Shown: positions 46,623 to 55,591 of the stretch, in pieces
Numbering within the stretch: the first letter of the stretch is position 1
Layout of the letters: each line of letters begins with the position of its first letter
DNA from: Salegentibacter salarius
GTDB taxonomy: Bacteria; Bacteroidota; Bacteroidia; Flavobacteriales; Flavobacteriaceae
NCBI RefSeq assembly: GCF_900168265.1
Contig: NZ_FVZF01000018.1
Span: 1-64,000 of the forward strand
Direction of reading: 5' to 3'
Length of the DNA: 64,000 nucleotides
Translations under genes and position numbers: made by a program
Notes under the pieces: generated by a model
The model's database searches: none
What the model saw: only the letters and a program-made list of their open reading frames with translations
What the model was told of the DNA's origin: nothing

Positions 46623-47855
46623 TTATTTTGTAGCTTTTTTGGCTGGTGCTTCTAAATCTACAATTTTTTGATGTCTCAGCAAATCTTCAAAAGTTTCGCG
46701 TTCCCTAATTAAATGCGCTTTGCCGTTATACCATAAAACTTCGGCGGGGCGGTAGCGAGAATTAAAATTGCTGGCCATAGAGAAAGAATAGGCGCCGGCA
46801 TTGATAAAAGCGAGGATATCACCTTCGGTAATTTCGGCGATTCTGCGGTTGTTGGCAAAGGTGTCGGTTTCGCAAATATAACCTACCACAGAATAAAATC
46901 TGAATTTCCCATCGGGATTGGAAACGTTTTTAATATCGTGGTGTGACCCGTAAAACATAGGCCTAATTAAATGATTAAAACCTGAATCTACCCCGGCAAA
47001 AACCGTGGAAGTTGTTTGTTTTATCACGTTTACTTTAGCAAGGAATTTACCGGCTTCGCTCACCAAAAATTTTCCCGGTTCAAAAACCAGGGTAAGTTCC
47101 CGGCCGTATTCTTCACAGAAATTTTCAAAACGCTCGGTTAGTTTTTCTCCTAATTCCTCTATATCGGTTTCAATATCATTTTCCCGGTAAGGCACTTTAA
47201 AACCGCTCCCGAAGTCAAGGAATTCAAGGTTTTTAAAATTTTTAGCCGAATCAAAAAGAATTTCAGAAGCACGAAGAAAAACTTCAATATCCAAAATATC
47301 GCTTCCGGTGTGCATATGGATTCCGTTAATCGTCATCCCCGTGTTTTCGACAATACGCAGCAAAAGTGGCATTTGATGAATAGAAATTCCGAATTTAGAA
47401 TCTACGTGACCCACCGAAATTTTAGAATTTCCGCCGGCTAAAATATGCGGATTTATACGAATACAAACCGGCACCTCTGGATGCTTGGCTCCAAACTGCT
47501 CCAAAATAGAAAGGTTGTCTATATTAATTTGCACTCCCAATCTTACTACTTGTTCAATTTCTTCTAAAGAAACTCCGTTTGGCGTATAAATAATATCCTT
47601 TGGAGCAACCCCGGCTTCCAGTGCAAGTCTTACTTCCTGGATAGAAACGGTATCCATTCCGCTACCCAGGGAGTTTAAAAATTTTAGGATAGAAATATTA
47701 GAAAGTGCTTTTACCGCATAATGAATACGTAAATCTTTGATTTCTGAGAAAGCATTTTTTAAACGATTGTATTGGAAAGCAATTTTTTCGGCATCGTATA
47801 CATATACGGGGCTTCCGAATTCCTGGGCAACAGCAAGTAGATCTTGATTGGTCAT
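46623..47855 (-). CDS. lysA: Diaminopimelate decarboxylase
   Basis: Last step of lysine synthesis, from meso-DAP. 410 residues from ATG 47855; the TTG-led extension to 47879 is outside the family. PLP-binding Lys49 in HYAVKALSN, HMHTGSDI, the glycine-rich FLDFGSGFKVPY, EPGKFLVSEAG, and the dimer-partner Cys in VGYICETDTF are all visible. dapA and dapF are elsewhere in the window. Confidence 0.95.
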   Translation of the reverse strand: MTNQDLLAVAQEFGSPVYVYDAEKIAFQYNRLKNAFSEIKDLRIHYAVKALSNISILKFLNSLGSGMDTVSIQEVRLALEAGVAPKDIIYTPNGVSLEEIEQVVRLGVQINIDNLSILEQFGAKHPEVPVCIRINPHILAGGNSKISVGHVDSKFGISIHQMPLLLRIVENTGMTINGIHMHTGSDILDIEVFLRASEILFDSAKNFKNLEFLDFGSGFKVPYRENDIETDIEELGEKLTERFENFCEEYGRELTLVFEPGKFLVSEAGKFLAKVNVIKQTTSTVFAGVDSGFNHLIRPMFYGSHHDIKNVSNPDGKFRFYSVVGYICETDTFANNRRIAEITEGDILAFINAGAYSFSMASNFNSRYRPAEVLWYNGKAHLIRERETFEDLLRHQKIVDLEAPAKKATK

Positions 47856-47975
47856 AACAGCTATAAAATTAGTTGGCAAAAGAGAGGAGAAATTTCAACT
47901 CCTACAAACGCAAGTTCCAAAAATAACGAATTCCTTTAAATTGTTAAGATTAAAAAAAACATCTTTTTGCAAGTC

Positions 47976-49148
47976 TTAGCTTGCGGTGGCTATGGCGCTT
48001 TCTCTTCTTTTTCTTAAAAGAATAATAGCCGTAGCGATAAAAACACCAAGCCCGGCCATAATTGCTCCTACCAGTGAGGCCGAAGTAAAACTATACCCAA
48101 AGGCAATAGGTAGGCCGGCAAAATAAGCACCGGAGGCATTCCCCATATTAAAAGCGCTTTGGTTCATAGAAGATCCTAAACTTTCTGAGCCTTTAGCAGA
48201 GTTGATCATTACCATTTGAATTGGAGTGGAAAGACAAAAAGCGATCGTGGCAATAAGGAAAGTCATTACCAAAATTGCGATTTGATTTCCGGCAACGTAG
48301 GCATTGGTGATAAGAGCGATAACCATTAAAATCATACTCATAATCACAGCATAAATTGGTGAAAATTTCTCCGCAAGTTTCGCGCCTATCAGGTTTCCTA
48401 TAACCATTCCCAGTCCCGCTAAGATCATTACGTAGCTTACAATCCCTTCAGGATGGCCGGCTACTTTGGTAATTAAGGGAGCGATATAACTATACCAGGC
48501 AAAAAATCCTCCGGTACCAATGGTAGTAAGTAAGATCACCATCCAGAGTTCGCCGCGTTTCAGCACATCCAGATCTTTTCTAATTCCTGCAGAAGAAGAT
48601 TTTGGTAATTCTGGCATCCAGAATTTTACACTGGCAATAGCCATTAAACCTACTACGCCCACTAACATAAACGAAACGTTCCAACTAAAGTTATGGCCTA
48701 AATAAGTGCCCAGCGGTACACCAATTACATTTGCTAAAGTTAATCCGGTGAACATCGTGGCAATGGCCTGGGCAGATTTCCCGGGTTTTGCGAGTTGCCC
48801 GGCAACCACGGCACCAATTCCGAAGAAAGCTCCGTGCGGTAAACCAGATAAGAAACGAGAAACCAATAAAAGTTCGTACGAATTAGCAAAAGCCGAAAGC
48901 GAATTAAAAACCGTAAACCAAACCATAAGCAGGAGCAGGGCTTTATGCGCCGGCCACTTCCCGCCAAAAGCAGTTAATATTGGAGCGCCAATCACTACGC
49001 CTAAAGCATAAGCAGAAATAAAATGCCCTGCCTGCGGAATACTGATGTCTAAAGCCGAAGCTACGTCTGGCAGGATTCCCATAATTACAAATTCGGTCAT
49101 TCCAATTCCGAAGCCTCCAATAGCAAGGGCGATAAGTGCTTTATTCAT
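47976..49148 (-). CDS. Major facilitator superfamily transporter, DHA1/AraJ-like
   Basis: 390 residues with about twelve membrane segments. The start MNKALIALAIGGFGIGMTEF with FVIMGILPDVA is typical of the AraJ/PbuE-like drug:proton antiporter branch, which exports sugars, purines or drugs. I start at ATG 49148 rather than the TTG at 49178. Substrate cannot be assigned. Confidence 0.9.
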   Translation of the reverse strand: MNKALIALAIGGFGIGMTEFVIMGILPDVASALDISIPQAGHFISAYALGVVIGAPILTAFGGKWPAHKALLLLMVWFTVFNSLSAFANSYELLLVSRFLSGLPHGAFFGIGAVVAGQLAKPGKSAQAIATMFTGLTLANVIGVPLGTYLGHNFSWNVSFMLVGVVGLMAIASVKFWMPELPKSSSAGIRKDLDVLKRGELWMVILLTTIGTGGFFAWYSYIAPLITKVAGHPEGIVSYVMILAGLGMVIGNLIGAKLAEKFSPIYAVIMSMILMVIALITNAYVAGNQIAILVMTFLIATIAFCLSTPIQMVMINSAKGSESLGSSMNQSAFNMGNASGAYFAGLPIAFGYSFTSASLVGAIMAGLGVFIATAIILLRKRRESAIATAS

Positions 49149-49350
49149 TTTGTAGGTTAATTTTTGAGCAAAGAGCAAAATTAAATGGGATAATGCTAAT
49201 AAAATATAAAATGGCCAAAAATCTATGATAAGCTTATAGTTACGAAATCGCAGTAATAGCGCACATTTTGAAAATTGGGAATCCTTAAGGAAAAGCTAAA
49301 TTTTTCTGCGGAAATAGATTATAGCAGGGCTGGGGATATCCTAAAAAAGA

Positions 49351-49382
49351 TTGGTACAATAGCTATACATTTGTTACTTTTG
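49351..49382 (+). promoter_or_regulatory. Promoter of sucC with two adjacent -7 boxes
   Basis: TACATTTG (49366-49373) and TACTTTTG (49375-49382) both match TAnnTTTG exactly. A TTG at 49351-49353 is 21 bases before the second, the same spacing as at 30407-30438. Confidence 0.65.
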
Positions 49383-49416
49383 CTAACCGTAATTAATACT
49401 GAAGAAATAGCTGATT

Positions 49417-50610
49417 ATGAACATACACGAATATCAAGGAAAAGAAATTTTAAGCAGTTTTGGCGTACGCATTCAGCGTGGTTTAGTTGCACATAATGCA
49501 AAAGAGGCCGTAGATGCCGCTAAAGAACTAACCGAACAAACCGGTACCGGATGGCACGTTATAAAGGCCCAGGTACACGCGGGTGGCCGTGGAAAAGGTG
49601 GTGGTGTAAAACTTGCCAAAAACTTAAAAGAGGTAGAAGAAGTTGCAGGAAACATTATTGGAATGGATCTGGTAACGCCACAAACTTCTGCTGAAGGTAA
49701 AAAAGTGCACCAGGTGTTAGTTGCTGAGGATGTTTATTATCCTGGAGATAACGAGCCAGAAGAATACTATATGTCTGTATTGCTTAACCGTGCAACCGGC
49801 CGTAATATGATTATGTATTCTACTGAAGGTGGTGTAGATATTGAAACTGTTGCCGAGGAAACTCCGCATTTAATTTTTACCGAAGAAATAGATCCTGCAA
49901 CAGGACTTATGCCTTTTCAGGCTAGAAGAATAGCTTTTAATCTTAAGCTTAGCGGTACAGCTTTTAAAGAGATGACCAAGTTTGTAATGTCACTTTACAC
50001 AGCTTTTGATAAATCTGATTCTTCTCTTTTTGAGATCAACCCGGTTTTAAAAACAAGTGATGATAAAATCCTTGCAGTTGATGCAAAAGTAACCCTTGAT
50101 GATAATGCGCTTTTCCGTCATAAAGACTATGCTGAGATGCGTGATATTCGTGAAGAAAATCAAACTGAAGTTGAAGCTGGGGAAGTCGGGCTTAATTTTG
50201 TAAACCTAGACGGAAACGTAGGTTGTATGGTGAACGGCGCCGGACTTGCAATGGCAACAATGGACCTTATTAAGCAAGCTGGTGGTGAACCTGCAAACTT
50301 CCTTGACGTTGGTGGTACAGCTGATGCCAAGCGAGTGGAAGAAGCTTTCCGTTTGATCTTAAAAGATGATAAAGTAGAAGCCATCCTGGTAAATATCTTT
50401 GGAGGTATTGTTCGTTGTGACCGAGTGGCACAGGGAATCGTAGATGCCTATAAGAATATGGGTGATGCTGTTAATGTGCCAATAATTGTACGTTTACAGG
50501 GAACTAACGCAGATATCGCCAAGAAATTAATTGACGATAGCGGATTCAAGATCCACTCTGCGGTTCAATTCCAGGAAGCTGCAGATAAAGTACAGGAAGT
50601 ACTTAAATAA
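49417..50610 (+). CDS. sucC: Succinyl-CoA ligase (ADP-forming) beta subunit
   Basis: TCA-cycle enzyme that makes ATP or GTP from succinyl-CoA. 397 residues: ATP-grasp domain from MNIHEYQGKEILSSFGV with KAQVHAGGRGKGGGVKLA, ENPVLKT-like FEINPVLKTSDDKILAVDAK, then the CoA-ligase domain with NFLDVGGTAD and NIFGGIVRCDRVAQGI. No sucD in the window; the two subunit genes are often apart in Bacteroidota. Confidence 0.97.
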   Translation: MNIHEYQGKEILSSFGVRIQRGLVAHNAKEAVDAAKELTEQTGTGWHVIKAQVHAGGRGKGGGVKLAKNLKEVEEVAGNIIGMDLVTPQTSAEGKKVHQVLVAEDVYYPGDNEPEEYYMSVLLNRATGRNMIMYSTEGGVDIETVAEETPHLIFTEEIDPATGLMPFQARRIAFNLKLSGTAFKEMTKFVMSLYTAFDKSDSSLFEINPVLKTSDDKILAVDAKVTLDDNALFRHKDYAEMRDIREENQTEVEAGEVGLNFVNLDGNVGCMVNGAGLAMATMDLIKQAGGEPANFLDVGGTADAKRVEEAFRLILKDDKVEAILVNIFGGIVRCDRVAQGIVDAYKNMGDAVNVPIIVRLQGTNADIAKKLIDDSGFKIHSAVQFQEAADKVQEVLK

Positions 50611-50626
50611 TCCCGAAGCTTCGGGA
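50611..50626. repeat. 16-bp perfect palindrome after sucC
   Basis: TCCCGAAGCTTCGGGA immediately follows the sucC stop codon. The same 16-mer is inserted in a REP unit at 60579-60594. Confidence 0.7.
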
Positions 50627-50653
50627 CAGGAATTTATTTCCTTTTGAATTAAG

Positions 50654-50820
50654 ACTGTCTAAAGTTTAATGTAGACTGTCTGAAAAGTTTTATAATTCGT
50701 CATTCTGAATTTATTTCAGAATCTAAGTTGCTAAGAATTTTAGAAGCTGAAACAAGTTCAGCTTGACGCAAGAAGGACTTTACAGATAGTTATAACATAC
50801 CAAACTTTAGACAGTTTTTT
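50654..50820. repeat. REP pair inside an outer inverted repeat ending in a T run
   Basis: Outer arms ACTGTCTAAAGTTT (50654-50667) and its exact complement (50802-50815), then TTTTTT. Inside are AGACTGTCTGAAAAG (50673-50687, identical to the arm at 20874), a unit at 50698-50726 (ATTCTGAA/TTCAGAAT) and an inverted unit at 50740-50768 (AAGCTGAA/TTCAGCTT). Likely also ends sucC transcription. It occupies most of the 315-base gap. Confidence 0.78.
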
Positions 50821-50925
50821 TATACCCTAATTTTAAGCTGTTAATTTTTGTTAAAATAATATAAACCTGTAACGTTTAGAGATTTAACCCGGTCTTTAAA
50901 ATGTATAACCTTTAAATTTTATATT

Positions 50926-51261
50926 ATGAAGACTTTAAAATTAGTATTATTTGCATTAGCCTTTAGCGCCGGAAGCCTACTTCAAGCTGCACCAAAAGAT
51001 TCGCCCGAAACCTCAGAAGTTGCTTTTAATAAGGAAATTCAGCAATTATTGAAAAACGTTGAGATTACGGTTGAAAAAGATGTAGTTGCCTACTTAATAG
51101 TTAAGTTTAATTGTAAAAACGAAATGGAAGTGCTTTACGTGGGATCAAAAAATGTGGAAGCCGGAAGAAAGATTAAAAAGTTTTTAAACAATAAAGAGAT
51201 TAAAACTGTTTTGGCTCCTTCAATTAAGACCTATAAGCTGCCAATAATATTAAAAGCCTAA
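50926..51261 (+). CDS. Small secreted protein of unknown function
   Basis: 111 residues, signal peptide ending SLLQAAPKD (about 22). The mature part, about 88 residues, has FNKEIQQLLKNVEITVEKD and VAYLIVKFNCKNEMEVLYVG followed by a basic helix and a LAPSIKTYKLPIILK end. It has one Cys. The pattern of a strand-helix-strand with KxxxFLNNKEIK is seen in short flavobacterial secreted proteins; no function is known to me. Single gene with its own terminator. Confidence 0.75.
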   Translation: MKTLKLVLFALAFSAGSLLQAAPKDSPETSEVAFNKEIQQLLKNVEITVEKDVVAYLIVKFNCKNEMEVLYVGSKNVEAGRKIKKFLNNKEIKTVLAPSIKTYKLPIILKA

Positions 51262-51295
51262 TCATTGCTTCAATCAAAAAATGGAAAAAAACAAA

Positions 51296-51325
51296 AAACC
51301 CGGTTCATCACCGGGTTTTATTTTT
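51296..51325 (+). terminator. Bidirectional terminator between convergent genes
   Basis: AAAACCCGG, loop TTCATCA, CCGGGTTTT, followed by ATTTTTAT; preceded by an A run, so it works for the convergent minus gene as well. Confidence 0.8.
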
Positions 51326-51340
51326 ATAAAGGATTAATAC

Positions 51341-52147
51341 TTATTCTTCTCTATCAGGATACCAATTTAGCATTTTAACTTCTATATCCTTATTGCCTTC
51401 GTTTACCAATTTTTTAAATTTTTCCACATCAGCAAAGCCATCCTGGCCTCTAAAGTGGTAAGGAATTACCTTTTTTGGTGCAAAAGCTAAAACGCCATTA
51501 GCAGCCTCTTCAACCGTCATGGTGTAAGGAAGGTTCATGGGCACTAAAGCAGTTTCGATATTTTCCAACTCCTTCATTTCAGGTATATTTTCAGTATCAC
51601 CTGCAATATAAAGTCTTTGTCCGTTTCTTTCAACAACATAGCCGTTGCCCCTTCCCTTAGGGTGAAAAGCTTCCGGATCTTCGGGTAGATTGTACATAGG
51701 AATAGCTTCAATATAGAAGTCTAGAACTTTGGTAGTAGCCCCATTTTCCAGGGTTCTAAGAACATTATTCATTTCGGCCGGTAGTTCATCTTTTACGGCT
51801 TGCGGAACAATAATATGCACGCCTTCAAGATCCATAGCTTGTAAAGTCTCAGCACTCATATGATCTCCGTGAATATCGGTGATAAGAATGAAATCTGGTT
51901 TTTCCATTCCTTCAAATGCTTCAGCTCCACCTACCGGGTCTATATAAAAGCTTACATCGCCCCAGTTAATAACGGCAGTAGCGTGTGATATCGGCTGGAT
52001 TTCAATATCTACCGAATCAGATTCCAGGGTGTTTTTTCCCTCGCTGTAAGGATTTTCCTCAGCAGTGTTATTTTGATTTTCCTTTCCTTCATTTTTGCAA
52101 CCGGTGAATAGAATTCCCGCTGCGAGTAATGTGAATAAATATCTCAT
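51341..52147 (-). CDS. Metallo-beta-lactamase-fold lipoprotein, UlaG-like
   Basis: Predicted metal-dependent hydrolase. 268 residues from ATG 52147 (MRYLFTLLAAGILFTGCKNE; lipid-accepting Cys17), not the TTG at 52180. The metal motif reads ITDIHGDHMS, so the first His of HxHxDH is Asp, as I recall for this subfamily. Further ligands are in LYIAGDTENIPE and IPYHFRG. Substrate unknown. Confidence 0.85.
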   Translation of the reverse strand: MRYLFTLLAAGILFTGCKNEGKENQNNTAEENPYSEGKNTLESDSVDIEIQPISHATAVINWGDVSFYIDPVGGAEAFEGMEKPDFILITDIHGDHMSAETLQAMDLEGVHIIVPQAVKDELPAEMNNVLRTLENGATTKVLDFYIEAIPMYNLPEDPEAFHPKGRGNGYVVERNGQRLYIAGDTENIPEMKELENIETALVPMNLPYTMTVEEAANGVLAFAPKKVIPYHFRGQDGFADVEKFKKLVNEGNKDIEVKMLNWYPDREE

Positions 52148-52210
52148 ATTTGGTTGTTTTGAAATAAAAATAAGTAACAAGCCTTAGAAAAACATAGATT
52201 TTGTGAAATT

Positions 52211-52669
52211 TTATGAAAGCTCAAGCCTCATCTTTATATCGCCCCGCGTGTAGGGATTATTTTCCCCAATAGGAATTTCCTTAAAACCGTACTTTTTATA
52301 AATATAAATAGCATTTTCAAGTTTTCGGTTAGAAAAAATAATAAGATGATCCCAGCCTTGGTTTTTAGCGAAATTTAGGGTGTGTTCCATTAATTTCTGG
52401 CCTATTTTCTTTCCCTGGTATTCTGGGCTCACCGCCATTTTGGTAAGTTCAAAAACACCTTCTTCTATTTTCATTAAAGCTACGCAGCCAACGATCTTTT
52501 CTTTTTCTTTTACGAAAAAAATATTCCCGCCGGTTTCAATAATATATTTTTTAGGATTCCCAAGTACTTCTTCATCGTGGGGTTCTACCCAAAAATACTT
52601 TTCTAACCAGGCCAGGTTAAGGTTCTTAAAATCTTCGGTGTAGTGTGTTTGGTAAGGGATTATTTCCAT
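52211..52669 (-). CDS. GNAT N-acetyltransferase
   Basis: 152 residues with a complete GNAT fold: VGCVALMKIEEGVFELTKMAV (strands 3-4), motif A SPEYQGKKIGQKLMEHTL (about 85-102) and YIYKKYGFKEIP at the C-terminus. Substrate unknown. Single gene. Confidence 0.88.
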   Translation of the reverse strand: MEIIPYQTHYTEDFKNLNLAWLEKYFWVEPHDEEVLGNPKKYIIETGGNIFFVKEKEKIVGCVALMKIEEGVFELTKMAVSPEYQGKKIGQKLMEHTLNFAKNQGWDHLIIFSNRKLENAIYIYKKYGFKEIPIGENNPYTRGDIKMRLELS

Positions 52670-52739
52670 TTTTTTACTGAAATTTCTGGCTAAAATAATA
52701 AATAAAGCTTTTTCTGTAGATTGCCTTAAAGTAAACTAC

Positions 52740-52830
52740 TTCGGATCAAGCTCACGAAGCATTATTATTGAAAATATAATTTGATTTCGAAGCAAGCCTC
52801 GGAGCATTAAATCTCGATTATCGAGTAAAC
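52740..52830 (+). repeat. Dispersed 92-bp element, copy A
   Basis: Reads CTTCGGATCAAGCTCACGAAG, AT-rich centre, CGAAGCAAGCCTCGG, AATCTCGATTATCGAGTAAA (each quoted in part): three small hairpins. It is about 90% identical, by eye, to the inverted copy at 61522-61613. It fills the gap before the trehalase gene. Confidence 0.75.
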
Positions 52831-52888
52831 AGCGAATTGCAAATTATTTTTTACTTTCACGGTTGGCTGACTAATCAAAATCAAATTT

Positions 52889-54493
52889 ATGAAAAAGCTT
52901 TCGGTGAATTTTCTGTTTCTATGTTCCTTTATATTGTTGAATGCCTGCTCTTCAGCAGTAAAAACCGAAGAAAAATCGGTTAGTATTCTTCCTCCTGAAG
53001 AACTTTATGGCGACTTGTTTTATGAGGTGCAGGAAAATGAAAATTTGTTTGCCGATAGTAAGACTTTTGTAGATGCGGTGCCACGTACCGCTCCTAAAGA
53101 GATCAGGAAAAAATATGCTGAAGAACAACCGGAAACCAATGCTGAATTAAAAGATTTTATAAATGAGAATTTTAGAATTCCGGAAGAAGCCAGCACATAT
53201 AAAACTGATTCTTCTTCGATTAACCTGCATATAAAAAAGTTATGGGAGGTGCTTAAACGCCCTGCCGATGAACAGGTTTCGGGTACTTTGATCCCTTTAC
53301 CGAATCCATATATTGTTCCGGGCGGAAGGTTCCGTGAGATCTATTATTGGGATAGTTATTTTACAATGCTGGGGCTTCAGGAAGATGGAGAAATTGAAAC
53401 CATTAGAAATATGGTAGATAATTTTGCCTGGCTCATTGAAACCTATGGTTTTATTCCTAACGGAAATCGGACTTATTATTTAAGTCGTTCCCAACCACCA
53501 TTTTTCGCGAAAATGGTAGAACTTCTCGCTGAAATTGAGGGAGAACAAGTTTATTCAGAATATCTCTCAGCTTTGCAAAAAGAATATGATTTCTGGATGA
53601 AAGGCAGCGAAAATAAAGAATTAGAAGCTTACAAAAGAGTGGTGAAACTTCCGGGTGGCGAAATCCTTAATCGCTATTGGGATGATAAAAATACACCAAG
53701 ACCCGAAAGCTATCGCGAGGATGTGGAAACCGCTGAAAAAGCAGTAACTAAAAATCCAGGCCGAACCAGGGAAGAGGTATATCGAGACTTAAGAGCCGCC
53801 GCCGAATCTGGTTGGGATTTTTCAAGCAGGTGGCTAAGTATTAATGGCAATGGGGACTTTAATCTTTACAGCATTCACACTACGCAAATAATTCCGGTAG
53901 ATCTTAACAGTTTGCTTTATAAGCTGGAGCAAACACTTGCCCGTGCCTATAAATTAGAAGAAGCTGAAGAAAAGGCTGAAACCTTCCGAAGAAAGGCAGA
54001 AAATAGAAAGGCTGCTATTCAGAAATATCTTTGGGAAGAAGAAACGGGCTTTTATTTCGATTATAATTTTAAAAAGGAAAATACTACAGGAATCTATTCC
54101 CTGGCCGGAGTTTATCCGCTTTTTCTTGAAATTGCAGAAGAAGAGCAGGCAAATAAAGTTGCCGCTTCTCTGGAACGGGTTTTTCTTAGGCCTGGCGGCC
54201 TGGTAAGCACCCCGCACAATACCGGGCAGCAATGGGATGCGCCCAATGGCTGGGCACCGTTGCAATATATGAGTATAGAAGGCCTTCGAAATTATGATAA
54301 AAACCAGCTAGCTTCAGAAATCAAACAGCGGTGGTTAGATCTTAACCAAAACGTATATAAAAATACTTATAAGTTGCTAGAAAAATATAACGTTGAAGAT
54401 CTAAGTAAAGAGAGTGGAGGCGGAGAATATCCCACCCAGGATGGTTTTGGCTGGACCAATGGAGTTTACCAAAAATTGTCAAAAGAAAAATAA
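52889..54493 (+). CDS. Trehalase, glycoside hydrolase family 37, lipoprotein
   Basis: Splits trehalose to two glucose. 534 residues with lipoprotein signal FILLNACSS (Cys20). Both GH37 signatures are present: PGGRFREIYYWDSYF (about 147) and QWDAPNGWAPLQ (about 450). Catalytic acid Asp in ESGWDFSSRW (about 312) and the C-terminal GGGEYPTQDGFGWTNGV are visible. The lipid anchor places it in the periplasm or outer membrane. No trehalose transporter is adjacent. Confidence 0.95.
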   Translation: MKKLSVNFLFLCSFILLNACSSAVKTEEKSVSILPPEELYGDLFYEVQENENLFADSKTFVDAVPRTAPKEIRKKYAEEQPETNAELKDFINENFRIPEEASTYKTDSSSINLHIKKLWEVLKRPADEQVSGTLIPLPNPYIVPGGRFREIYYWDSYFTMLGLQEDGEIETIRNMVDNFAWLIETYGFIPNGNRTYYLSRSQPPFFAKMVELLAEIEGEQVYSEYLSALQKEYDFWMKGSENKELEAYKRVVKLPGGEILNRYWDDKNTPRPESYREDVETAEKAVTKNPGRTREEVYRDLRAAAESGWDFSSRWLSINGNGDFNLYSIHTTQIIPVDLNSLLYKLEQTLARAYKLEEAEEKAETFRRKAENRKAAIQKYLWEEETGFYFDYNFKKENTTGIYSLAGVYPLFLEIAEEEQANKVAASLERVFLRPGGLVSTPHNTGQQWDAPNGWAPLQYMSIEGLRNYDKNQLASEIKQRWLDLNQNVYKNTYKLLEKYNVEDLSKESGGGEYPTQDGFGWTNGVYQKLSKEK

Positions 54494-54581
54494 GAAAGAA
54501 ACTTTTAATTTTTCTTTCTTATTCTAATGGACCATAGCTTCTGTAACTATAGCCAGTGTTTTATTAAGTTTTAGAACTTTA

Positions 54582-55589
54582 TTATTTATAAGGTTCTTTG
54601 ATGAAATCTGTTATAAAAAACGATAATGCTTTACCAACCTGCACCGGACTTGTAGAACTTGGGGCAGCTTCACAAATATGTAAATATTTACAATTTTTTT
54701 CTTCGGAAGTAAGCTGGAGAAAGTTACGAACCATATTTAAGGCAAATCCGGAAGGGGATTGTGCGCTGCTGGGGAAATTTATGATGGCATCACAGTCCAG
54801 TTCCAAACCAAAGGCCTGTTTATTTATAAATTCCAGCTGGGAATTAAAAGCGGCCATTTTTCCCTGGTGAGTTTGTAAAATAAGGTCTTCAAAAAGATGA
54901 AATTTAATGTTGGAGACCGACTTTATTTCATCAAAAATATATTGCGGGGTATAATTCTTATGCAAACCGAAAATCGCATATTTCCCCAGGAATCCGTCAC
55001 GCTGGGCAAAGCTGAATCCATTGCCGCTGTGGCGGTGTTCTAACTTTCTAAGGTCGGTGTGCGCATCAATATTTAAAATATTCAGCGGCTTCTTTGTCGC
55101 TTTAGAAGTGCCTTTTATATTGCCAAAGGCATTGTTGTGACCCCCGCCAATTATAATTGGAGTTTTTCCTGCGGCAACTATTTTTTCTACCAGGAAGCTT
55201 ACTTTCTCATCGATCTTTTCTACCAGGTCACCAAGTTTTGCATAATAATTAGGATCTTCATCATCTATATTGGCTGCTTTTTGCATTTCGGTTTTGCAGT
55301 CAATTTCGCCGAGTAGTAGAATATTTTCAGCATTGGTAAATTCATTTTCCTGAATATTTAAAAAGGAATTCAAACAGGTTTCCCAAGCCTTTGAAGCACC
55401 TGGTTTCCCGTGGTTAGCTCTAATCCCAATATCTTCCGGAATTCCAAAAAGCACAAATTTAGCCTTGCTTTTTGATATTACTTCCAGGTTTTCAATAAAA
55501 CTGATCATCTCCCCCAGGCGCGTTTCACCTTCTCTTTTCGAAACCAGTTTTTCTATGGTTTTATAGTTGTATAATTTTAAACCGTCCAT
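54582..55589 (-). CDS. hutG: Formimidoylglutamase, arginase family
   Basis: Last step of histidine breakdown, formimidoylglutamate to glutamate and formamide. 335 residues with arginase-fold manganese motifs GGGHNNAFGN, NIDAHTDLR and ELDCDAI. The arginase fold alone does not set the substrate; the assignment leans on its place 2 bases after hutI. hutH and hutU are not in the window. Confidence 0.85.
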   Translation of the reverse strand: MDGLKLYNYKTIEKLVSKREGETRLGEMISFIENLEVISKSKAKFVLFGIPEDIGIRANHGKPGASKAWETCLNSFLNIQENEFTNAENILLLGEIDCKTEMQKAANIDDEDPNYYAKLGDLVEKIDEKVSFLVEKIVAAGKTPIIIGGGHNNAFGNIKGTSKATKKPLNILNIDAHTDLRKLEHRHSGNGFSFAQRDGFLGKYAIFGLHKNYTPQYIFDEIKSVSNIKFHLFEDLILQTHQGKMAAFNSQLEFINKQAFGLELDCDAIINFPSSAQSPSGFALNMVRNFLQLTSEEKNCKYLHICEAAPSSTSPVQVGKALSFFITDFIKEPYK

Positions 55590-55591
55590 TG

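Noticed and set aside
51341-52147. Metallo-beta-lactamase protein with a broken HxHxDH motif
   Set aside because: Asp in place of the first His seems to be the norm in this flavobacterial subfamily, so it is not treated as a lost site.
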